A DNA stretch of 64,000 nucleotides from an uncultured Steroidobacter sp. (GCA_937864115.1 CALMII010000021.1:37739-101738), one strand, 5' to 3'. Shown: positions 54,212 through 63,757, counted from the first letter of the stretch. Numbers and translations are program-made. Notes: a model not told the origin generated them from the sequence alone.

Positions 54212-55768
54212 ATGTCCGCCAAGCCAGCACCGACCCGAGATTCCAGCGGCGTGATTCGCCAGAACGATGTGATCCAGAGCGTCGCCGATGCCCTGCAGTA
54301 CATTTCTTACTACCACTCGCCGGATTTCATCCGCGCAATGGCGGCGGCGTACGAACGGGAAGAAAGCCCCGCGGCGAAGGATGCGATCAAACAGATTCTG
54401 GTCAATTCGCGCATGTGTGCCGAAGGCCATCGCCCCATCTGCCAGGACACGGGCATCGTCACGATCTTTGTGAAAGTCGGCATGAACGTGCAATGGGACG
54501 CGACGATGAGTCTCACCGACATGATCAACGAAGGCGTGCGCCGCGCCTACAACCATCCCGACAACATGCTGCGCGCGTCGATCGTCAACGATCCCTATTT
54601 CGAGCGCAAGAACACGAAGGACAACACGCCGGCCGTCATCCACATGGAAGTCGTGCCGGGCAGTGAAGTCGAGATCGCACTCGCGGCCAAGGGCGGCGGG
54701 TCAGAGAACAAATCGAAGCTCACGATGCTGAATCCCTCCGACTCCATCGTCGACTGGCTTTTGAAAACGGTGCCGACGATGGGTGCCGGCTGGTGTCCGC
54801 CGGGCATGCTCGGCATCGGCATCGGCGGGACTGCAGAGAAGGCCATGGTGCTCGCGAAGGAGTCCTTGTTCGAGACGATCGACATCCACGAGATTCGCGA
54901 ACGCGGCCCGCAGAACAAGCTCGAAGCGCTGCGCCTGGAAATCATGGACAAGGTCAACGCGCTCGGCATCGGCGCGCAGGGCCTCGGCGGTCTCACGACC
55001 GTACTCGACGTCAAGATCAAGACGTATCCGACACACGCCGCCTCGCTGCCCGTCGCCGTCATTCCCAACTGCGCCGCGACCCGCCACGCGCACTTCGTCC
55101 TCGACGGTTCCGGTCCGGTGAAACTCGATCCGCCCGATCTGGATCTGTGGCCGAAGCTCACGTTCCAGGCATCGGCGGATGCGACGCGCGTCAATCTCGA
55201 CACGCTGACGCCGGAAGAAGTCGCCGCCTGGACACCCGGCCAACGCCTGCTGCTGAACGGCAAGATGCTCACCGGCCGCGATGCCGCCCACAAGCGGCTG
55301 CAGACGCTGATCGACAGCGGCCAGCCGCTGCCCGCCGGCCTCGATTTCACCAATCGCGTCATCTACTACGTGGGTCCAGTCGATCCGGTGAAAGACGAAG
55401 CGGTCGGCCCTGCAGGCCCGACGACCGCGACGCGCATGGACAAGTTCACCGAACTGATGCTCGGCAAGACCGGCCTGATCGCCATGATCGGCAAGTCCGA
55501 ACGCGGTCCGGAAGCGATCAAGGTCATCAAGAAATACCAGCGCGCGTACCTCATGGCCGTCGGCGGCGCCGCCTATCTCGTTTCGAAGGCGATCAAGTCG
55601 AGCCGCGTCGTCGCCTTCGCGGATCTCGGCATGGAAGCGATCTACGAATTCGACGTGAAGGACATGCCGGTCACGGTAGCCGTCGATGCGAAGGGCACAT
55701 CGGTACATGAGACGGGGCCGGCGGAATGGCAGAAGCGGATCGGGAAGATTCCGGTGAAGGTCGTATAA
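54212..55768 (+). CDS. Fumarate hydratase, class I (iron-sulfur)
   Basis: Class I fumarase interconverts fumarate and malate in the TCA cycle. The 518-residue protein has the N-terminal catalytic domain with CQDTG, CPPGMLGIGIGG and NCAATRHAHF, which contain the three 4Fe-4S ligands, and the C-terminal beta-subunit-like domain (about 350-505) with GPTTATRMDKF. It is a single fused chain like E. coli FumA/FumB. A REP module follows its stop. E. coli naming (fumA or fumB) cannot be chosen from sequence. Confidence 0.95.
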   Translation: MSAKPAPTRDSSGVIRQNDVIQSVADALQYISYYHSPDFIRAMAAAYEREESPAAKDAIKQILVNSRMCAEGHRPICQDTGIVTIFVKVGMNVQWDATMSLTDMINEGVRRAYNHPDNMLRASIVNDPYFERKNTKDNTPAVIHMEVVPGSEVEIALAAKGGGSENKSKLTMLNPSDSIVDWLLKTVPTMGAGWCPPGMLGIGIGGTAEKAMVLAKESLFETIDIHEIRERGPQNKLEALRLEIMDKVNALGIGAQGLGGLTTVLDVKIKTYPTHAASLPVAVIPNCAATRHAHFVLDGSGPVKLDPPDLDLWPKLTFQASADATRVNLDTLTPEEVAAWTPGQRLLLNGKMLTGRDAAHKRLQTLIDSGQPLPAGLDFTNRVIYYVGPVDPVKDEAVGPAGPTTATRMDKFTELMLGKTGLIAMIGKSERGPEAIKVIKKYQRAYLMAVGGAAYLVSKAIKSSRVVAFADLGMEAIYEFDVKDMPVTVAVDAKGTSVHETGPAEWQKRIGKIPVKVV

Positions 55769-55834
55769 GAAGAACAGCAGCCGCGAAAGACCGCATAAAA
55801 GAGAACAAGATGATCGATTCTTTTCTGTGCTGTG

Positions 55835-55860
55835 CTGTGGGGCCGGCTTCAGCCGGCCTC
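55835..55860. repeat. REP-like repeat 6 (single module)
   Basis: One module A only, between the fumarase gene and the decayed BRO-type gene. Confidence 0.85.
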
Positions 55861-55900
55861 TTGTGGAGGTTGAGGCCATCGTGACGTACCTGGAGGACGT

Positions 55901-56147
55901 ATGGCAGGAATCGAGGTGAAAGGCAGGCTCAAGTTGTTCGAAAGCCAGCAGGTTCGCACCGAGTGGGATGAGGCCGCAGAGAAATGGTGGTTCTCGGTGG
56001 TGGACATCATTGCTGTTCTGACCGACCCGACTACATCAAAGCACGCAACTACTGGAAGTGGCTGACCGCCGAACGAAGTCAGTTGGTGAGCGACACTCAC
56101 CAACTGAAAATGACCGCCGCTGACGGCAAGAAATACCTGACGGATGT
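55901..56147 (+). pseudogene. Decayed BRO-family (DinD/antirepressor-like) gene
   Basis: The first frame, from ATG 55901, reads LKLFESQQVRTEWDEAAEKW then WFSVVDIIAVLTD, which is a BRO-N domain start (the usual WxFSVVDVxxVLT). After about 56027 the homologous text continues in another frame, YIKARNYWKWLTAER, and KMTAADGKKYLTDV. A small indel explains the shift. The match stops at about 56147, where the MAPEG gene begins, so the C-terminal half is missing. Such proteins are phage antirepressors or DNA-damage-inducible proteins. This copy cannot make a whole product. Confidence 0.8.
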
Positions 56148-56150
56148 CCC

Positions 56151-56579
56151 ATGCCATTCGACCACGCCATCCTGCTGCCGCCTACCGTCCTCGCCTTCCT
56201 GACGGGCTTCGTCTGGCTGCGCCTCGGATCAGATCGTTTGGGCGAACTTCGCACACGACGCATCCATCCGCAGCAGGTCGCAACGTCGAAGCAAATGGCC
56301 GAGAAACTGGAGAACACACAGTCCGCCGATCACTTCCGCAACCTGTTCGAAGTGCCCGTGCTGTTCTATGTGCTGTGCGGATTTCTGGCGATCACGAAGC
56401 TGACGACGCTGTTGCTGCTGGCCTGCGCCTGGGGATTCGTTTCCCTGCGCGCGTGCCACACCTGGATTCATCTCACCAGCAACAAGGTGATCCGCCGGTT
56501 TCAGGTATTCGTCGCGAGCACGATCGTGCTGTATGTGATGTGGGGCATATTCGCCGTGCGCCTGGTGATGAGCGACTGA
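56151..56579 (+). CDS. MAPEG family membrane protein
   Basis: The 142-residue protein has four hydrophobic segments and the MAPEG pattern FRNLFEVPVLFYVLCG (about 63-78) with the RACHTWIHL segment. MAPEG proteins include glutathione-dependent enzymes of eicosanoid and detoxification metabolism; bacterial members are mostly uncharacterised. It starts at the end of the decayed BRO gene and is convergent with the HigA-like gene, 2 bp apart. Confidence 0.88.
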   Translation: MPFDHAILLPPTVLAFLTGFVWLRLGSDRLGELRTRRIHPQQVATSKQMAEKLENTQSADHFRNLFEVPVLFYVLCGFLAITKLTTLLLLACAWGFVSLRACHTWIHLTSNKVIRRFQVFVASTIVLYVMWGIFAVRLVMSD

Positions 56580-56581
56580 CC

Positions 56582-56896
56582 TCAGCGTCGCAGCGCCTTG
56601 CCGATATCGGCGGAACTCGCTCCAAGCGCCAGCAAGGAACGAACCAGCAAGTCCAGCGACACCGTGGGATCGGCCGCTTCCATCTTGGCCACGCGCGACT
56701 GACTCGAACCTACCTTCGCGGCAAGATCCGACTGGGACAATCCCTGTTCCATGCGCCGCTCGCGCAGATGACGACTGAGCGCGACGCGAATTTCGATGAA
56801 GGCGGCCTCCGCGTCGGACAGCCCGAGAAATTCCTTCGCTCCGCCGACCTGCCAGCCAGCCCGTCGCAGCTTCTCGAGTTTGGTCGACTTCGCCAT
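56582..56896 (-). CDS. XRE-type antitoxin (HigA-like)
   Basis: The 104-residue protein has an XRE helix-turn-helix (53-73, LSQSDLAAKVGSSQSRVAKME) and an N-terminal KLEKLRRAGW segment found in HigA/XRE antitoxins paired with HigB-like toxins. ATG 56896 is likely, since homologous antitoxins start with M-x-K-S-x-K-L. It is continuous in the same frame with the truncated toxin upstream, so it may be made alone or as a fused product. A palindrome at 57092-57107 is a likely operator. Confidence 0.82.
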   Translation of the reverse strand: MAKSTKLEKLRRAGWQVGGAKEFLGLSDAEAAFIEIRVALSRHLRERRMEQGLSQSDLAAKVGSSQSRVAKMEAADPTVSLDLLVRSLLALGASSADIGKALRR

Positions 56897-56938
56897 CATG
56901 ACTCCAGAGCCCGACGATAGGCCAACAGGCGTTTCCTG

Positions 56939-57088
56939 CATCGCTCGCGAGTGCGGCATCGACAGCCGTTCACCCAACTGCAGCCGACGCAACAGCACGC
57001 CCGCCCCGATGCGGCCGGCCGTCGAGAACGGGGGTGTCTTTATCTCGCTATGTAGCCAGACCAATGGCTTGGCATCCGTGCCGCGCAT
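56939..57088 (-). pseudogene. Truncated HigB-like toxin remnant, in frame with its antitoxin
   Basis: The N-terminal 50 codons from 57088 read KPLVWLHSEIKTPPFSTAGR and AGVLLRRLQLGERLSMPHSR, the start of the Gp49/HigB toxin family (normally about 100-120 residues). After MPHSR the family sequence (PMPxIGxRCHELRI..., with the active-site segment) is absent. A few unrelated residues then lead straight into the antitoxin in the same frame. The toxin is therefore inactive, probably by internal deletion. Confidence 0.75.
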
Positions 57089-57091
57089 TGT

Positions 57092-57107
57092 ATGTCAGAC
57101 CTGACAT
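57092..57107. promoter_or_regulatory. Operator-like palindrome upstream of the HigA locus
   Basis: ATGTCAG-AC-CTGACAT is a perfect 7-bp inverted repeat. A minus-strand TACAAT (57092-57087, followed by GCGCGG) overlaps its end as a -10. A palindrome over the promoter is how XRE antitoxins usually repress their own operons. Confidence 0.6.
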
Positions 57108-57187
57108 TAAGGAAACACGCAGTCAGGATAGTCGTCCGCGCTCTGCCGTGAGGGCGACTATCTGGGTAGATCGCCCGATTTCATGCC

Positions 57188-59710
57188 TCACTGCATGAAC
57201 CCCACCTTCACATCCTCCTGCGACAGCAACTTCACCGGCACGGTCGGCGCCTTCCAGATGTCGTCGCAATATTCGCGGATCGTGCGATCCGACGAGAACT
57301 TACCCGAGCGCGCCGAGTTCAGGATGGACATCTGCGCCCAGCGCTGGGAGTCCTGGTAGGCAGCGGAAACGGCCTGCTGCGCGTCGGCATACGAATCGAA
57401 GTCGGCGAACAGCAGGTATGGATCGTGGTAGACGAGGCCATCGATCAGCGGCCGGAACAGTGCGGTGTCGCCGCGCGAGAAGAAACCGCCACGGATCAGG
57501 TCGACGACTTCCTTCAACTCTCCGCGCAGATAATTCGACGGGTGGTAGCCCGATGACCTGAGTGCGCTGACTTCGTGCGCATCGAGGCCGAACAGGAAGA
57601 AGTTCTCCGCGCCGACTTCTTCGCGGATCTCGATGTTGGCGCCATCCATGGTGCCGATCGTCAGCGCACCGTTCATCGAGAACTTCATGTTGCCCGTGCC
57701 TGACGCTTCCTTGCCAGCGGTCGAGATCTGTTCCGACAGATCGGCGGCCGGATAGATGCGCTGGCCGTTCTTCACGTTGAAGTTCGGCAGGAACACAACT
57801 TTCAGCCGGTCGCGGACCGCCGGATCGCGATTCACGACATCGCCGACTGAAGTGATGAGTTTGATCATCAGTTTGGCGATGTGATAACCCGGTGCCGCCT
57901 TGCCGCCGAAGATGAAAGTGCGCGGTACGATGTCCGCATTCGGATTCGAGCGCAGGCGGTGATAGAGCGCAACGACATGCAGGATGTTGAGATGCTGGCG
58001 CTTGTACTCGTGGATGCGTTTCACCTGCACGTCGAACAGGGAATCCGGATCGATGATGACGCCGGTCTTCTTCAAGGCGACCGCTGCGAAGTCGCACTTG
58101 CACGCACGCTTCACGTCGAGCCAGCGCTGCCGGAACGCGCCGTCCTGCGCCAGCGGTTCGAGCTTCTTCAATTCACTCAAGTCGGTGATCCAGCCGGCGC
58201 CGATACTGGATGAAATCAGCTCCGTCAGCCGCGGATTGCTGAGCGCCATCCAGCGGCGCGGCGTGACGCCGTTGGTCTTGTTGCCGAAGCGCTGCGGCCA
58301 GAGTTCGTAGAAATCCTTCAGCACGTCCTGTTTCAGCAGTTCGGAATGCAGTTCAGCCACGCCGTTCACTGCATGACTGCCGACACACGCCAGGTGCGCC
58401 ATGCGCACGTAGCGCTCGCCGCGTTCGTCGATCAGCGACATGCGCGCGATGCGATCCTCCTCGCCGTAGAAGCGGATGCGCACCTCGTCCAGAAAGCGCG
58501 CATTGATCTCGCAGATGATTTCGAGATGCCGCGGCAGCAGCCGGCCGAACAACGGCAGCGGCCAGCATTCGAGTGCTTCGGGCAATAACGTGTGGTTCGT
58601 GTACGCGAAGGTCTTGCGGGTGATTTCCCATGCCTGCTCCCACGGGACGACGTGCTCATCGACCAGCAGGCGCATGAGTTCGGCCACGGCGATCGCCGGA
58701 TGCGTGTCGTTGAGCTGCGCGGCGAACTTCTCGTGGAAGCGCTCGACCGGAATCTTCTGCACCTTGAGGATGCGGAACATGTCCTGCAGCGAGCACGAGA
58801 CGAAGAAGTACTGCTGCGACAGGCGCAGCTCCTTGCCCTGCAGCTGCTCGTCGTTCGGATACAGCACCTTGCTGAGATTTTCCGAAGAGACCTTCTGCAT
58901 CACTGCGCCGTAGTAGTCGCCGCGATTGAAGACGGCGAAGTCGAACGATTCCGGCGCCTCGGCCTTCCACAATCGCAGCGTATTCGCGGTGTTCTTGCGA
59001 TAGCCGAGGATCGGCGTGTCGTAGGGAACGCCCGCCACCAGCCGGTCCGGCACCCAGCGAACGCGCAGGCGGTTGAGTTCGTCGTGGTATTGCTCGGTGT
59101 AACCGCCCAGCTTCACGTGTACGGCCCACTCGGGTCGCGCGATTTCCCAGGGATTGCCGAAGCGCAGCCACTTGTCGGTGCGCTCGGTCTGCCAGCCGTC
59201 GACGATTTCCTGATGGAAGATGCCGAATTCGTAGCGGATGCCGTAGCCAAGCGACGGAATCTCCAGCGTCGCCAGCGATTCGATGAAGCAGGCGGCCAAC
59301 CGTCCCAGACCGCCATTGCCGAGTCCCGGTTCATCTTCTTCGAGCAGCAGCTCGTTGAAGTCCAGTCCCAGTTCGGTGACGGCCTTGCGGACCTCATCGT
59401 AGATGCCGAGATTCACGAGATTGTTGCCGAGATGCGGCCCCATCAGAAACTCGGCAGAGAAGTACGCGACTGTGCGCGAGCCCTGCTTCGTGTAAGCCGC
59501 CGCGGTACTGATCCAGCGCTGCAGCATGCGATCGCGCACCGCATAGGCAAGCGCCTGGTAGTAGTCGTTCCTGGTCGCCAGCGCCGGAAACTTGCCCTGG
59601 ATGTAGAACAGGTTGTCGAGGAAGGCGTGCTGGAACGCCTCCTTTGTCAATGCAGTGCGGTCATCTTCGCGTGCGGTCTGTTCTTCTACTGCGACGAGCG
59701 ACGTAGCCAT
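57188..59710 (-). CDS. glgP: Glycogen phosphorylase
   Basis: The PLP enzyme releases glucose-1-phosphate from alpha-1,4-glucans. The protein has about 840 residues, with GLGNGGLGRLAACF near the active site, and EASGTGNMKFSMNGALTIGT, which contains the PLP-binding Lys. The start is ATG 59710 (MATSLVAVEEQ) or 59719. It is full length with no frameshift. No other glycogen gene lies in the window, so it may also serve maltodextrin use (malP-like); glgP is the more general name. Confidence 0.94.
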   Translation of the reverse strand: MATSLVAVEEQTAREDDRTALTKEAFQHAFLDNLFYIQGKFPALATRNDYYQALAYAVRDRMLQRWISTAAAYTKQGSRTVAYFSAEFLMGPHLGNNLVNLGIYDEVRKAVTELGLDFNELLLEEDEPGLGNGGLGRLAACFIESLATLEIPSLGYGIRYEFGIFHQEIVDGWQTERTDKWLRFGNPWEIARPEWAVHVKLGGYTEQYHDELNRLRVRWVPDRLVAGVPYDTPILGYRKNTANTLRLWKAEAPESFDFAVFNRGDYYGAVMQKVSSENLSKVLYPNDEQLQGKELRLSQQYFFVSCSLQDMFRILKVQKIPVERFHEKFAAQLNDTHPAIAVAELMRLLVDEHVVPWEQAWEITRKTFAYTNHTLLPEALECWPLPLFGRLLPRHLEIICEINARFLDEVRIRFYGEEDRIARMSLIDERGERYVRMAHLACVGSHAVNGVAELHSELLKQDVLKDFYELWPQRFGNKTNGVTPRRWMALSNPRLTELISSSIGAGWITDLSELKKLEPLAQDGAFRQRWLDVKRACKCDFAAVALKKTGVIIDPDSLFDVQVKRIHEYKRQHLNILHVVALYHRLRSNPNADIVPRTFIFGGKAAPGYHIAKLMIKLITSVGDVVNRDPAVRDRLKVVFLPNFNVKNGQRIYPAADLSEQISTAGKEASGTGNMKFSMNGALTIGTMDGANIEIREEVGAENFFLFGLDAHEVSALRSSGYHPSNYLRGELKEVVDLIRGGFFSRGDTALFRPLIDGLVYHDPYLLFADFDSYADAQQAVSAAYQDSQRWAQMSILNSARSGKFSSDRTIREYCDDIWKAPTVPVKLLSQEDVKVGFMQ

Positions 59711-59864
59711 CTTTGGCACCGTGAAGGTTGCGGTCAGCGATACCTTCCGCGGTGCAAGTTTCGTGCATGTGACGAATGGCAGGAGAAGACGGACGAGAGC
59801 CGTGTTTACGCACCATCGTTGGACAGGAATGCACGAGGGGGCGCCGTTTGAGGGCAGGCCCTTC

Positions 59865-59950
59865 CTGTGGAGCCGGCTTCAGCCGGGCCTAAGAACTGTC
59901 AGGCTAAAGCCTGACCTACAGGAAGAGGCCGGCTGAAGCCGGCCCCACAG
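59865..59950. repeat. REP-like repeat cluster 7
   Basis: A variant module A (59865-59887, CTGTGGAGCCGGCTTCAGCC), an inverted module B with an AA loop (about 59896-59921) and an inverted module A (59925-59950), between the acyl-CoA ligase and glgP on the minus strand. Confidence 0.88.
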
Positions 59951-59956
59951 AGGACA

Positions 59957-61591
59957 TCAGGCATCGCCCGGCAGCACGTACCCTTCGAACTGCTTGCGCA
60001 ACTGCAGCTTGCTCAGCTTGCCGGTGGCCGTAAGCGGCAGCTTCTCGACGAACGCAACGTCGTCGGGGACCCACCACTTGGCGACCTTGCCGAGGAAGAA
60101 GTTCAGGACTTCCTCGCGCGTCACCGATTCGCCCGGCTTCAGGACCACGACCAGCAGCGGCCGCTCCTGCCACTTCGAATGCGGAATGGAAATCGCCGCG
60201 GCCTGCGCGATGGCGGGATGCGCCACGGCCAGATTTTCGAGTTCGATGGAGCTGATCCATTCGCCGCCCGACTTGATGACGTCCTTGGTGCGATCGGTGA
60301 TCTGCACGTAGCCCAGCGGGCAGATGGTGGCCACATCGCCGGTGCTGAACCAGCCATCGGTATCGAAGACGTCGTCGCTGTCGCGACGGTAGTAACGGGA
60401 CGCGACCCAGGGTCCTCGAACCTTCAACGCGCCGAAGGCGCGGCCGTCGCGCGGCAGTTCCCTGTCGTCCTCATCGACGATCTTGATTTCGATGCCGAAC
60501 ACGGAGCGTCCCTGTTTGGCACGCAGCGCATCGCGCGTCTGTGCCGGCAGACGCATCGCCTCGGGCGACCAGTTGCAGATCGTGCCGATCGGACTCGTCT
60601 CCGTCATGCCCCACGCCTGCACGATATGTGCACCGTATGGGTCGCGTAACGCATCGGCGAGCGCCACCGGTACTGCCGAGCCACCGCAGAGAATGCGCTT
60701 GAGAGAGTCGATGCGCTTGCCGGATTTCTGCAGGTAGGCGACGACACCCTGCCACACCGTCGGCACCGCCGCCGCATTGTTGACCTGCTCTTCTTCGATC
60801 AGCGCCTGCAGCGTCGGCGCATCACCCATCTTCGGTCCGGGGAATACGAGCTTGGTGCCCACCATCACGCACGCATACGGCAGTCCCCAGGCGTTGACGT
60901 GGAACATCGGCACGACCGGCATGACCACGTCGGTCGCCGCGAGATTGGCAGAGTCCGGCAGCGCCATCGCATAGCAGTGCAGGATGGTGGAGCGATGACT
61001 GTAGAGGACGCCCTTGGGATCACCCGTGGTGCCGGACGTGTAGCACAGCGAACTCGCGGTGCGTTCGTCGAACTCCGGCCATTCGAATGCGTCGGACTCG
61101 TTCGCGATCAGGGATTCGTAGCTGCGCGCATTGGGCAGCGTGGTCGCCGGCATGTGGGCATCATCCGTGAGGATGATGTAGCCCTCGATGGTCTTGAGCG
61201 TCGGCTGCAGTTTCTCGATCAGCGGGACGAAGGCCGGGTCGAGGAACAGCCGGCGATCTTCGGCGTGATTGGCGATGAAGGTGAGCTGTTCCTCGAACAG
61301 GCGCGGATTGATCGTGTGACACACGAAACCCGAACAGGACACCGCGTAGTAGATCTCGAAATGCCGGAAGTCGTTCCAGGCCAGGGTGGCGATGCGATCG
61401 CCGGGCTGCGCGCCGAGCCGCACCAGGGCATTGGCGAGCTTGCGGACCCGGGCGAAAGCTTCGCTATAGGTATAGCGATGGCGCGGATGATCGGCCGTGA
61501 TGGAGACGATTTCCCGCTGCGGATGCTGCAGATCGGCATGGCGCAGCAGCGAACTGATCAACAGAGGCCGATCCATCATCTGACCGAACAT
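59957..61591 (-). CDS. Acyl-CoA ligase (AMP-forming, medium/long-chain type)
   Basis: The 544-residue protein activates a carboxylic acid with ATP and CoA. ANL-family motifs are LCYTSGTTGDPKGVLYSH (P-loop), WGMTETSPIGT, and the C-terminal DGWFSTGDVATI, DRTKDVIKSGGEWIS and LPLTATGKLSKLQLR with the catalytic Lys. It resembles AlkK-type medium-chain and methylmercaptopropionyl-CoA ligases. The acid used is not set by sequence. It starts at ATG 61591. Confidence 0.92.
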   Translation of the reverse strand: MFGQMMDRPLLISSLLRHADLQHPQREIVSITADHPRHRYTYSEAFARVRKLANALVRLGAQPGDRIATLAWNDFRHFEIYYAVSCSGFVCHTINPRLFEEQLTFIANHAEDRRLFLDPAFVPLIEKLQPTLKTIEGYIILTDDAHMPATTLPNARSYESLIANESDAFEWPEFDERTASSLCYTSGTTGDPKGVLYSHRSTILHCYAMALPDSANLAATDVVMPVVPMFHVNAWGLPYACVMVGTKLVFPGPKMGDAPTLQALIEEEQVNNAAAVPTVWQGVVAYLQKSGKRIDSLKRILCGGSAVPVALADALRDPYGAHIVQAWGMTETSPIGTICNWSPEAMRLPAQTRDALRAKQGRSVFGIEIKIVDEDDRELPRDGRAFGALKVRGPWVASRYYRRDSDDVFDTDGWFSTGDVATICPLGYVQITDRTKDVIKSGGEWISSIELENLAVAHPAIAQAAAISIPHSKWQERPLLVVVLKPGESVTREEVLNFFLGKVAKWWVPDDVAFVEKLPLTATGKLSKLQLRKQFEGYVLPGDA

Positions 61592-61673
61592 TCGATCCCC
61601 CGATCTTGCGTTGTAGTACGGGGGATTTAAGCACGGATTCAGGCACCTCGCGCGAGGCGGTTCGGAAAGGCCT

Positions 61674-62531
61674 CTACCGCAATGCGGTCGTCGAGGACGT
61701 CAGCGCAGCAGGCACGGCCGACGAAAAGGGATCCGACCCGGCAATCGTGGTTTCGACCGCCGGCGATGCCTCGCTGGTGCCGGGAGTCGCGACCTCAGTC
61801 GACGAACCCGTGGAGTACTGCACGACGATCCGTGCAATGTGCGGATGCTGGCTGCTCCACTGCATGAAGTTCACGCAGACGGCCTTGGCGGCGGGACCCT
61901 GCGCATATTCGAACGTATTGCCGGAGAACTTCGCGCCGCCGACATCCGCTTCGAGAGCGACTGCATGCTGATCCCACGGGTGCTGCACGGCATCAGGTTG
62001 GGCAAAGAAGTGGATCGTCTCGACTCGCGCATGGGCCGGCACGGTACCGCAGAGCGCGATGCGCTGGGCTTGCGCCTCAGGGCAGTCCGATGCTCCGGCT
62101 ACGCGACACGCCGGTACGTAAGCGATCGACTCTGCCACCCCGCTCTCGGGCTCGAGGCTGATCGGTATCGCATGCGGCTCCGGCACGGGCATAGCTGACT
62201 CCGGGGCTGCCACATCGGCGAACTGCTGCGGCTGACTGCGTTCCAGGACACGTGAGGCGGTCAGATCGCGCAGTTCGCGCAGCTCCTGACGCATTGCGCG
62301 GATGTCCTCGCCAGCGCGCTGCTGCAGGAACTGCGAGTAGAGAAAACCGCCGGCCGCCGAGGCCACCATCAGCGCGGTGATCGCGATGATCGATCGCAGC
62401 GTCGTGCCGCGTTTGGGTTTGATGTCGGTCCTGCCCTTCGCCCTGAATGCGCCCAGCAGCTGGAACAGCGCGGTGCCGACAGTCGCAGCCGCACCGATCA
62501 TCGCGGCAAGGATGGTTTCCGACAGGCCCAT
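61674..62531 (-). CDS. Hypothetical membrane protein
   Basis: About 285 residues from ATG 62531 (MGLSETILAAMIGAAATVG). Two membrane spans lie at about 6-28 and 46-66. Then come a short coiled coil (DIRAMRQELRELRDL) and an extracytoplasmic domain with CRVAGASDCPEAQAQRIALCG and KAVCVNFMQWSSQHPH, whose cysteines could pair. The C-terminus is Ser/Thr/Ala-rich. I do not recognise the family. A shorter or longer start is possible. Confidence 0.6.
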   Translation of the reverse strand: MGLSETILAAMIGAAATVGTALFQLLGAFRAKGRTDIKPKRGTTLRSIIAITALMVASAAGGFLYSQFLQQRAGEDIRAMRQELRELRDLTASRVLERSQPQQFADVAAPESAMPVPEPHAIPISLEPESGVAESIAYVPACRVAGASDCPEAQAQRIALCGTVPAHARVETIHFFAQPDAVQHPWDQHAVALEADVGGAKFSGNTFEYAQGPAAKAVCVNFMQWSSQHPHIARIVVQYSTGSSTEVATPGTSEASPAVETTIAGSDPFSSAVPAALTSSTTALR

Positions 62532-62662
62532 GTCTCTGCCTCGCACGCCTGTCGGCGTTGGGAATATGTTGAATCGCACAACGTGAGCTGGACGCGGCGA
62601 CTCTAGTGGGCGCCGTCTGGCCGCTCTGATACGCAGTTCACATTCTTCCGGGACACCGTGAT

Positions 62663-63757
62663 TCAGCGCACGCAGCAGAGGGAACGCAGCGAGCGTTTCT
62701 GTTCATGCCGTTCGATGGCGAGGTCGATGAGCCGGGAAACGAGTTCGCGCGGCGACACGCCGCTCGCCGCCCAGAGCTTCGGATACATGGACATCGCCGT
62801 GAATCCCGGCAGCGTGTTGATCTCGTTGACCAGCAATTGGCGGTCGGGGCGGAGAAAGAAATCGACCCGCGCCAGGCCGCTGCATTCCAGCGCCTGGAAC
62901 GTCGCCAGCGACAGCCGCTGCACTTCGCGCGTCAGATGCGCATCGAGTGCGGCTGGCACCTGCAGTCTGGCGCCCTGCTCGTCCAGGTATTTCGCGTCGT
63001 AGGAATAGAAGCCGTCGGCACGGGTCACGACGATCTCGCCGGGAATCGACGCTGCGGGCACATCGTTGCCGAGTACTGCACATTCGATCTCGCGACCCGT
63101 GATCGATTCTTCCACGATCACCTTCAGATCGTAGTCGAATGCCGTTTGCAGAGCGGCCGGCAACTGCGCGCGCGACAGGACGCGCGTAACACCGACCGAC
63201 GATCCGAGATTCGCCGGCTTCACGAAAAGTGGAAAACCCAGCGACTCCGCCCTGCGCAGCACCGCGAGCGGATCGCGGCGATACTCGTGACGCCGGATCG
63301 CAATGAAGTTCGCCACGGGAATGCCTGCATCGCGCAGCAGACGTTTCATCACATCCTTGTCCATGCCCACGGCGCTACCGAGCACGCCGGCGCCCACGAA
63401 CGGTACGTTGGCGAGTTCCAGCAGTCCCTGCACCGTTCCGTCTTCGCCGTGCGGCCCATGCAGCACGGGGAACACGACGTCGACCGGCGGGTCTTCGGAT
63501 CGCGTCGACGGCAGCAGCGAGAATTCCGGCCCATCATTGCTGAGCTGCACGAAGCGCGGATCGCCCTTCTCCCGCAGCAATCGCTGCGTCGACTGCTGGA
63601 TCCACCGGCCTTTGCGCGTGATGCCGATGGCCACGGCCTGGAATCGCCCGGGATCCAGCGCGGCAATGATGTTACGCGCAGAGAGAATCGAAACTTCGTG
63701 CTCGGCCGATCGCCCGCCGAAGAGCACGCCCACGTTCAACCGGGTTGCTGTGTCCAT
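62663..63757 (-). CDS. ddl: D-alanine-D-alanine ligase
   Basis: Ddl joins two D-Ala for peptidoglycan. The 364-residue protein has the ATP-grasp marks: GGRSAEHEVSILSARNI at the N-terminus, FPVLHGPHGEDGTVQG, FVKPANLGSSVGVT, and ARVDFFLRPDRQLLVNEINTLPGFT with the Mg-binding residues (about 303-327). The overall length and GGRSAEHEVS fit the DdlA branch. It stands outside an mra/mur cluster, unlike ddlB. Confidence 0.95.
   Translation of the reverse strand: MDTATRLNVGVLFGGRSAEHEVSILSARNIIAALDPGRFQAVAIGITRKGRWIQQSTQRLLREKGDPRFVQLSNDGPEFSLLPSTRSEDPPVDVVFPVLHGPHGEDGTVQGLLELANVPFVGAGVLGSAVGMDKDVMKRLLRDAGIPVANFIAIRRHEYRRDPLAVLRRAESLGFPLFVKPANLGSSVGVTRVLSRAQLPAALQTAFDYDLKVIVEESITGREIECAVLGNDVPAASIPGEIVVTRADGFYSYDAKYLDEQGARLQVPAALDAHLTREVQRLSLATFQALECSGLARVDFFLRPDRQLLVNEINTLPGFTAMSMYPKLWAASGVSPRELVSRLIDLAIERHEQKRSLRSLCCVR

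Noticed and set aside
53492..54643. Long 383-codon version of the GNAT gene
   Set aside because: The first part would be antisense to the fumarase gene. The GNAT domain begins at ATG 54088.
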